A DNA stretch of 10,117 nt from WVWW01 sp041568335 (lineage in GTDB: Bacteria > Acidobacteriota > Polarisedimenticolia > Polarisedimenticolales > Polarisedimenticolaceae): NCBI GenBank assembly GCA_041568335.1, contig JBFFZZ010000099.1, forward strand, positions 1-10,117. The letters are read 5' to 3'. Position 1 is the stretch's first letter. The number at the start of each line of letters is the position of its first letter. Under the pieces are notes generated by a model, which saw nothing but the letters and a program-made list of their open reading frames with translations, was not told where the DNA came from and searched no databases. Below, in pieces: positions 5,582 through 10,117 of the stretch. A program made the position numbers and the translations under genes.

Positions 5582-6666
5582 GCCGACGGTCGATGGCGGT
5601 CTTGCTGCTCGTGATCGCGACCGGCGCGTGGGGCGCCGAGCCCGCATTGGAACGGATCCTCCCGACCGAACGATGCGGCGGGTTCTTCTTCGTGCAGCTG
5701 GCCCACGCCGAGGACCCGGATCGAATCCTCTCGATGCTGCTCGACACGGGCGCGTCGCACACGGTGATCGATCCCGATCCCCTCGAGCGGGTCAGCGGCA
5801 AGCGGGTGCCGCCCGGCAAGCGCGCCCGGTTGCCGAAGCTCGCCGCCGGCGAGGTCACGTTCAGCGGCATCTCCGCCCGCGTGATGTCCCTCGACCATCT
5901 GCAAATCGTCCTCGGCAAGCCCCTCGACGGCATCCTCGGGTTCCCCGCGTTTCGGGAGTCCCTGTTGACGATGGACTATCCCAACGAGGAGGTTCGTGTT
6001 CGCTACGGTTCGCTGCCCGTACCCGACGGCAAACGCATCCTCCGGACGTACAAGGAGAAACGACGACCCGTGATTCGTCTCGACTTCGGCACCGAGCGAC
6101 GGCTGGTCCTGCTCGACAGCGGCTCGTTCGGCGGGCTCGTCGTCAACGATTCGGCCGACCTGCGCTTCGTGAACGAGCCGATCCCGTTCGACTCGTCGTT
6201 GCGTATCGATCGCGTGATGATCCGCTCAGGCGCCCGGTTGGCCGACGATCTCCAGTTCGGCGGAACTCGACTCGTTTCGCCGACACTCGTCGTCGGGAAC
6301 AGCACGGATCTCGTCGGGGCGCGCGTGCTGCGGCACTTCTCGGTGACCTACGATCAGAAGAACCGGCGCGTGTTTTTCGAGCGTGATGAGGACACGCCGA
6401 TCGAGTTTCCCGCGGTGCGCGAGATCGGTTGGGCGGTGCGTCCCCGGAGACGCGGGTTGGAAGTGCTACGCGTCTTCGACGGTCTGGGTGCGAGCCGAGC
6501 GGGGGTTCAGCCCGGCGATCTCGTCCTCGCCATCGACGGAACCCCGGTTTACGAGCGCGATCTTTGCGACCACGATCCCGAAGACCGGTCGAGCGTCCGG
6601 GTGACGGTCGAGCGCGATGGACGCAGCATCGACTTCGACATAGCCGTCGATATCGTCGTACCCTAG
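5578..6666 (+). CDS. Exported two-lobed aspartic-protease-like protein with C-terminal PDZ domain
   Basis: This is a 362-residue protein. A signal peptide (MSRRSMAVLLLVIATGAWGA) leads to a first retropepsin/pepsin-like half with ILSMLLDTGASHTVID (catalytic-type Asp56-Thr57-Gly58) and a closing ILGFPAF motif. A second half has LVLLDSGSFGGLVVN (Asp180-Ser181-Gly182) and a later VGARVLRHFSVTYD, which looks like its own closing strand. From about residue 280, the stretch around GLGASRAGVQPGDLVLAIDG is a PDZ domain. Bacterial relatives are annotated as 'retropepsin-like aspartic protease' with or without PDZ; the physiological substrate is generally unknown. Having both Asp-(Thr/Ser)-Gly motifs in one chain suggests that it could form a complete active site without dimerising; this is inference. 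The start at 5578 is set by the signal peptide and the ATGA overlap with the small membrane protein. rsgA begins 4 bases after its stop. Confidence 0.88.
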   Translation: MSRRSMAVLLLVIATGAWGAEPALERILPTERCGGFFFVQLAHAEDPDRILSMLLDTGASHTVIDPDPLERVSGKRVPPGKRARLPKLAAGEVTFSGISARVMSLDHLQIVLGKPLDGILGFPAFRESLLTMDYPNEEVRVRYGSLPVPDGKRILRTYKEKRRPVIRLDFGTERRLVLLDSGSFGGLVVNDSADLRFVNEPIPFDSSLRIDRVMIRSGARLADDLQFGGTRLVSPTLVVGNSTDLVGARVLRHFSVTYDQKNRRVFFERDEDTPIEFPAVREIGWAVRPRRRGLEVLRVFDGLGASRAGVQPGDLVLAIDGTPVYERDLCDHDPEDRSSVRVTVERDGRSIDFDIAVDIVVP

Positions 6667-6670
6667 GAGC

Positions 6671-7738
6671 GTGTCCCTTCGCGACTACGGTTGGAACGAG
6701 CATTTCGCCGACGCATTCGATCGGCTGCAGGACGCGGAGCTCGAGCCGGCGCGCATTACCCGGGCCGCCGCCAACATCTTCACGGTGCGTGGCGAGACGT
6801 ATCAAGGGCAGGCCACCCTTGCCGGCAAGCTGCGCCACGAGGCGGCGACGTCTGCAGAGCTGCCGGCCGTCGGGGATTGGGTCGCCATCCGGCGTCCGCC
6901 GAGCGGCGATGCACGGATCGATGCGTTGCTGCCACGCCGTTCGATGCTTTCGCGCAACGTGGCCGGAAAACGCACCAGCGAGCAGGTCGTCGCGGCGAAC
7001 GTCGATCGCGTCCTCGTGGTCATGGGTCTTGACGGGGATTTCAATCTGCGGCGGCTGGAGCGCTACCTGACCGCGATCGGGGAAAGCGGGGCGCAGCCGC
7101 TGGTGCTGCTCAACAAGACCGATCTTTGCGAGGATCCCTCTCCTTACTCCGCGGAAGACGGCAACGTGCCACCCGGAGTCCCTGTTCTGCTGGCGAGCTG
7201 CAAGCATGGTGACGGCGTCGACAAGGTGCGCGCGCACGTCGGTGCGGGCGAGACCGCCGTGTTGGTCGGTTCTTCGGGCGCCGGGAAGTCCACACTGATC
7301 AACCGGCTGCTGGGGAAAGCCGTCCAGCCCACGCGCGAAACGCGCGCCGCTGACGACCGCGGCCGGCACACGACGACGCACCGCGAGCTGTTCCGTCTAC
7401 CGGGCGGCGGGTGGTTGATCGATAGTCCCGGCATCCGCGAGCTGCAGTTGTGGGGCGGGGAGTCGAGCCTCCAGCAGGCCTTCGACGACGTCGAAGCGCT
7501 GGCGCGCGGGTGTCGGTTCCGCGACTGTACGCACGATTCCGAAAACGGATGCGCCGTGATCGCGGCCGTGGAGTCCGGTGAGCTTGCGGCCCAGCGGCTG
7601 GGCAATTATCGCGAGCTCCAGAACGAGCTACGCCACCTCGAGACAAAACAGAACGAGTCCGCCCAACGCGCCGAGAAAAAAAAATGGCGGTCGATCCAGA
7701 AGGAGTACCGTCGTTTTACCAAGAACCGAGGCCGCTAG
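6671..7738 (+). CDS. rsgA: Ribosome small-subunit-dependent GTPase A
   Basis: RsgA is a circularly permuted GTPase that acts late in 30S subunit maturation in the cytoplasm. The 355-residue protein starts with the OB-fold region (MSLRDYGWNEHF to the KLRHEA stretch). The permuted motif order is visible: G4 NKTD at residues 148-151, then G1 GSSGAGKST at 200-208, a switch region ending RGRHTTTHRE, and G3 DSPG at 251-254. The zinc-binding knuckle has Cys281, Cys286, His288 and Cys294 (CRFRDCTHDSENGC). The C-terminus is basic and lysine-rich. The start is GTG at 6671, the only start that fits the family; AGGAG overlaps the previous stop codon and lies just 1 base from the GTG, so initiation may depend on coupling with the protease gene. 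A run of nine A (7676-7684) encodes Lys-Lys-Lys near the end. The gene stops 13 bases before the convergent TPR gene ends. Confidence 0.96.
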   Translation: MSLRDYGWNEHFADAFDRLQDAELEPARITRAAANIFTVRGETYQGQATLAGKLRHEAATSAELPAVGDWVAIRRPPSGDARIDALLPRRSMLSRNVAGKRTSEQVVAANVDRVLVVMGLDGDFNLRRLERYLTAIGESGAQPLVLLNKTDLCEDPSPYSAEDGNVPPGVPVLLASCKHGDGVDKVRAHVGAGETAVLVGSSGAGKSTLINRLLGKAVQPTRETRAADDRGRHTTTHRELFRLPGGGWLIDSPGIRELQLWGGESSLQQAFDDVEALARGCRFRDCTHDSENGCAVIAAVESGELAAQRLGNYRELQNELRHLETKQNESAQRAEKKKWRSIQKEYRRFTKNRGR

Positions 7739-7751
7739 AGCGCGCCTCCGC

Positions 7752-9365
7752 TCAGTTCGAGGCGACCTGCGGCCGCGTGCACGGCGACGCGGCACGCACC
7801 GATTCATCGGCCGCCGCATAGATCGAGCTGATCTCGTCACACGCCTTGGCCACGGTTTCGCCGTCCTCGAGGCTTCGCGCGGCGCGGACGAGGCCGGCCA
7901 ACGCCAGGCTTCGGCGCGGCGCCCGTTCCAGGGCGATCTCGAATTGCCGTTTCGCCTCCTCCGCGCGTCCGAGGGAGAGCAAGGCCTCTCCGTACATCTC
8001 GTGCGACGGCTTGACGATCACCGGTGGCCCGAAGTCGGCCGACATCGCGGCTTCCGCGGCGGTCGCCTTCTCGAACAGCTCGATGGCCCTTTCGGTCTCG
8101 CCCCGCTTCAGGGCGATGAGAGCCCGCAGGCTGTCCTGCATCACCTCGGCGACCGCCAGATCGCGTTGGGTCGTATCTTCGAAGCCGTTGCTCTGACCGC
8201 AGAGGTGGCCCGAGGCCGCCGTTTCGTAACGCGCATCCATGCGGACCGCATACTCCTCGGCCGCGTCGATCTCCCCGGCGAGGACGGCCGCGTACCCGCT
8301 CGCGAACAGATCGGCCGCCGCACCGGTGACCTGCGTCTCCTCGGGTTGGATCTCGGGCGGAGCGTCCCGCGCGCCCGTCTCGACGATGTAGGCCGCTCGC
8401 ATCGCGGCGTGGTGCCAGAGCGCGCGAGGCGAGCCGCTCTCCGAGGCGAATTCGTGCATCATGTCCAGCTTCTGCCGAGCCTCCTCGAAGCGACCCAGCT
8501 GGAGGTAGGAATACTCGAGCCAGTGCAGCGAGTGATACCCGTAGGCGTCGACCCCGAGACCCCTACGCTCCTTGCGCTCGGCGGATACGGCGAAGGACTT
8601 GACGTTGGAGTCGACCGATTCGGCCCACCACCCGAGCGCCACGTAAATGTGCGAGATCATGTGTTGCGCGTGCGCCGCAGCCGGGGCGATCTCGGCATAC
8701 ACGCGTGCCGCGCGCAGCCCCAGCGGGGCATGCACCGGATCGTCGTACGAATGGATCAGGTAGTGCGCGGCCCCGGGGTGATCGGGATTCGCCGCGAACA
8801 CCTCTTCGGCGATCGCACCGGCGCGCATGTACACGGAGAAGTCCCGCACACCCTGAACGGTTCCGAGCACCGAGAGCGCGTAGAAGGAGCGCGCCTCCAG
8901 ATCCTCCGGGTAGCGCTCGACGAGCCGGCCGAGCGCCTCGCTGTAGGCCAGGTCGCGGGCGACCTTGTCGCCCTCGCCGTAGAGGATCTCGACCGTTTCG
9001 AGATAGCCGCGCTCGCGCTCGGTCGGAGTCTTCGCTCGCCGGGCGTCGGGGGTGGGCGCGTACTTGCTCAATGCGGCGATCGCGGCTTCGCGATCTTGCC
9101 GTCGCCACAACGGCGCGTTGTGCGTCATCGCCTCGCCCCAGTAGGCGAGTGCGAAGTCCGTGTCGATCTCCTGCGCCTGTTGAAAGGCCGCGCGCGCGTC
9201 CTCGTACTCGAAGCTGTGGAGGAGCAGCACCGCGCGTTGGAACGCCTCCTGCGCTTGTTCGGCGCCCGAGTTCGGGAAGTCGATCGAGCCCAAACGCGGC
9301 TCGCCGGCGAGCGCAAGACCGCTCGAGAGAACAGCTATGAGGATCAACCTGGATCGCAAACGCAT
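7752..9365 (-). CDS. Exported TPR-repeat protein with conserved-looking histidine clusters
   Basis: This is a 537-residue protein. A signal peptide (MRLRSRLILIAVLSSGLALA, cleavage before GEP) is followed by tetratricopeptide-like helical pairs: FQRAVLLLHSFEYEDARAAF and AYWGEAM at residues 40-80, YLQLGRFEEARQKL at about 287-300, ELFEKATAAEAAM, and the clear YGEALLSLGRAEEAKRQFEIA with LERAP close to the C-terminus. In the middle are dense His motifs: NPDHPGAAHYLIHSYDD (193-209), HAQHMISHIYVALGW (232-246) and YGYHSLHWLEY (276-286). Uncharacterised TPR proteins in several phyla share an 'HPGAxHYxIHxxx...HMxxHIY' pattern, so these are probably structural or metal-binding rather than chance. No enzyme domain is recognised. 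The ATG at 9365 follows a GGGGGAAG ribosome-binding stretch. The gene stands alone, tail to tail with rsgA and divergent from the lipoprotein gene. Confidence 0.87.
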   Translation of the reverse strand: MRLRSRLILIAVLSSGLALAGEPRLGSIDFPNSGAEQAQEAFQRAVLLLHSFEYEDARAAFQQAQEIDTDFALAYWGEAMTHNAPLWRRQDREAAIAALSKYAPTPDARRAKTPTERERGYLETVEILYGEGDKVARDLAYSEALGRLVERYPEDLEARSFYALSVLGTVQGVRDFSVYMRAGAIAEEVFAANPDHPGAAHYLIHSYDDPVHAPLGLRAARVYAEIAPAAAHAQHMISHIYVALGWWAESVDSNVKSFAVSAERKERRGLGVDAYGYHSLHWLEYSYLQLGRFEEARQKLDMMHEFASESGSPRALWHHAAMRAAYIVETGARDAPPEIQPEETQVTGAAADLFASGYAAVLAGEIDAAEEYAVRMDARYETAASGHLCGQSNGFEDTTQRDLAVAEVMQDSLRALIALKRGETERAIELFEKATAAEAAMSADFGPPVIVKPSHEMYGEALLSLGRAEEAKRQFEIALERAPRRSLALAGLVRAARSLEDGETVAKACDEISSIYAAADESVRAASPCTRPQVASN

Positions 9366-9422
9366 GAGCTTCCCCCCATCGTCGAGATCAAGAGGTTAGC
9401 ATTCCCGCCACGGACCCGTTTT

Positions 9423-9431
9423 TGCTAGATT
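9423..9431 (+). promoter_or_regulatory. Possible extended -10 (TGCTAGATT) for the small lipoprotein gene
   Basis: TGC followed by TAGATT fits the TGn-extended -10 form with four of six -10 bases matching. It lies 30 bases before the ATG at 9462 in the gap between two divergent genes. No convincing -35 box is seen, as is common for extended -10 promoters. Pattern only. Confidence 0.3.
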
Positions 9432-9461
9432 GACACGGGGCCGAACGAGGAGAGATTTGCC

Positions 9462-9827
9462 ATGAGAGGACTGTTTTGGGGTGTCGCGATCCTGTGCCTG
9501 GTAGCTGGTCCGGCCTGCGACGGCGGAGGCGACGATCCGGCCGGCAGCATCGAGGCGGCGGCCGAGGACCTGGCGACCGCCGTCGAGGATACGGTCGAGA
9601 CCGTCGGCGACGGGGCGGCCGATGTCGTCGGGCGGACGATCGACGAGATCCGCACGGCGATCGAAGGGAAGGAAGACGAGCTCGACGAGCTCAAGAAGAA
9701 ACTGGCCTCGATGTCGCCGAACGAGCTGACCGGCGACGCGGCGGGTGAGCTCAAGAAGAAGAGCGAAGCGTTGATGAAAGAGATCGAGGGGCTCCGGCTC
9801 AAGCTGGACGAAGCTGTCAGCGACTGA
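9462..9827 (+). CDS. Small putative lipoprotein with charged helical tail
   Basis: This is a 121-residue protein. The N-terminus MRGLFWGVAILCLVAGPAC ends in Cys19, followed by DGGGDD, a layout typical of lipoproteins. The lipobox (AGPAC) has Pro at -2, which is not canonical, so ordinary signal-peptidase cleavage is an alternative. The mature part is acidic and alanine-rich at first (about 30-55), then strongly charged and helical from about residue 60: DEIRTAIEGKEDELDELKKK and ELKKKSEALMKEIEGLRLKL, likely coiled coil. The words DELKKK and GELKKK come from an exact 14-base direct repeat (9687-9700 and 9747-9760) spaced 60 bases, that is 20 codons, apart. The ribosome-binding site GAGGAGAG (9447-9454) is strong. 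I do not recognise the family; an envelope or periplasmic structural role is a guess. The 3' end overlaps the convergent transporter gene by 11 bases. Confidence 0.8.
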   Translation: MRGLFWGVAILCLVAGPACDGGGDDPAGSIEAAAEDLATAVEDTVETVGDGAADVVGRTIDEIRTAIEGKEDELDELKKKLASMSPNELTGDAAGELKKKSEALMKEIEGLRLKLDEAVSD

Positions 9828-10117
9828 ACGCCCGGGCGCGCGTCCTGCGGTAGACGAGGAACGCGGCCACACCCGCGAGCAGGATCCCGGGACCGAGGAT
9901 GCGGCTCGTCACGTCCGACTTGACGAAGCTGGCGATCGCCATCGCGGTCGCCAGCACCAGGAACAACCCCGGGACCCAGGGGTACAGTGGGCAGCGGTAG
10001 GGTCGATCGGCGTCCGGCCGTGTGCGCCGGAACACGAACAGGCTGACCGCGCTCCCCGCGAAGAAGACCCAGTCGACGAAGACCACCGCGTCGAGAAGCT
10101 GGCCGGCGCCCCCGATC
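9817..10117 (-). CDS. APC-superfamily amino acid permease-like transporter, C-terminal fragment
   Basis: Only the last 99 residues are present; the frame enters from the window end (first full codon at 10114-10116) and stops at 9817-9819. The segment VVFVDWVFFAGSAVSLFVF is a membrane helix, followed by the loop RRTRPDADRPYRCPLYPWVP, a typical C-terminal signature of APC amino-acid/polyamine permeases of the LAT-like type. Two more helices follow (LFLVLATAMAIASFV and LGPGILLAGVAAFLVY), then a short basic tail RRTRARAFSR. The substrate cannot be told from this end. The final 11 bases overlap the tail of the lipoprotein gene on the other strand, so there is no room for a dedicated terminator before that gene. 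Confidence 0.9.
   Translation of the reverse strand, partial: IGGAGQLLDAVVFVDWVFFAGSAVSLFVFRRTRPDADRPYRCPLYPWVPGLFLVLATAMAIASFVKSDVTSRILGPGILLAGVAAFLVYRRTRARAFSR

Noticed and set aside
6143..7381. 412-codon minus-strand open frame across the protease/rsgA junction
   Set aside because: It is antisense to two genes with clear catalytic motifs; its translation is Arg-rich without any recognisable domain.
7728..7748. Inverted repeat GAGGC...GCCTC between rsgA and the TPR gene
   Set aside because: It is short, with an 11-base loop and no T run; it is within chance expectation for this base composition.
7578..9428. 616-codon plus-strand open frame across the TPR region
   Set aside because: It lies antisense to the well-supported TPR gene, has a low-complexity Arg/Gly/Val-rich translation with no motifs, and reflects GC-rich codon bias on the opposite strand.

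Overview
The window reads as a GC-rich, gene-dense piece of a bacterial chromosome. It holds eleven protein-coding genes; the first and the last run off the ends. I see no tRNA, rRNA, CRISPR array, transposase or integrase. The gene mix (TAP-like alpha/beta hydrolase, COG2509 flavoprotein, small RRM protein, zinc-ribbon/Tudor-like protein, histidine-rich TPR protein) reminds me of uncultured Myxococcota, other former Deltaproteobacteria, or Acidobacteriota. This placement is an impression only and has low confidence. Both ends are exactly GATC, as expected for an insert cut with a Sau3AI/MboI-type enzyme, which would explain the two truncated genes.

Layout. 1-1071 (+): C-terminal part of a TAP-like serine hydrolase. 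1093-2082 (+): trpS. 2060-3682 (-): COG2509 FAD protein, overlapping the trpS 3' end tail to tail. 3683-3927: intergenic region with a possible promoter and a leader that can fold into hairpins, in front of a small glycine-tailed RNA-binding protein (3928-4218, +). A strong hairpin/U-tract terminator (4243-4272) lies between this gene and a convergent zinc-ribbon/Tudor-like protein (4295-4687, -). 4776-5252 (-): small exported protein with two CxxC motifs. 5324-7738 (+): tight three-gene run of a CBU_0592-like small membrane protein, an exported two-lobed aspartic-protease-like PDZ protein, and rsgA. 7752-9365 (-): exported TPR protein with histidine clusters. 9462-9827 (+): small putative lipoprotein with a helical, charged tail. 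9817-10117 (-): C-terminal end of an amino-acid-permease-like transporter.

How the genes relate. Housekeeping translation functions (trpS, rsgA) are interspersed with envelope or exported proteins of unknown role. The only convincing operon is 5324-7738, where the first two genes share an ATGA overlap and rsgA starts 4 bases after the second. I do not see a single coherent new system. The items most worth a second look are the two-lobed aspartic-protease/PDZ protein coupled to a tiny membrane protein, the exported CxxC protein, the zinc-ribbon/Tudor-like protein, the histidine-rich TPR protein, and the structured leader of the RRM gene.
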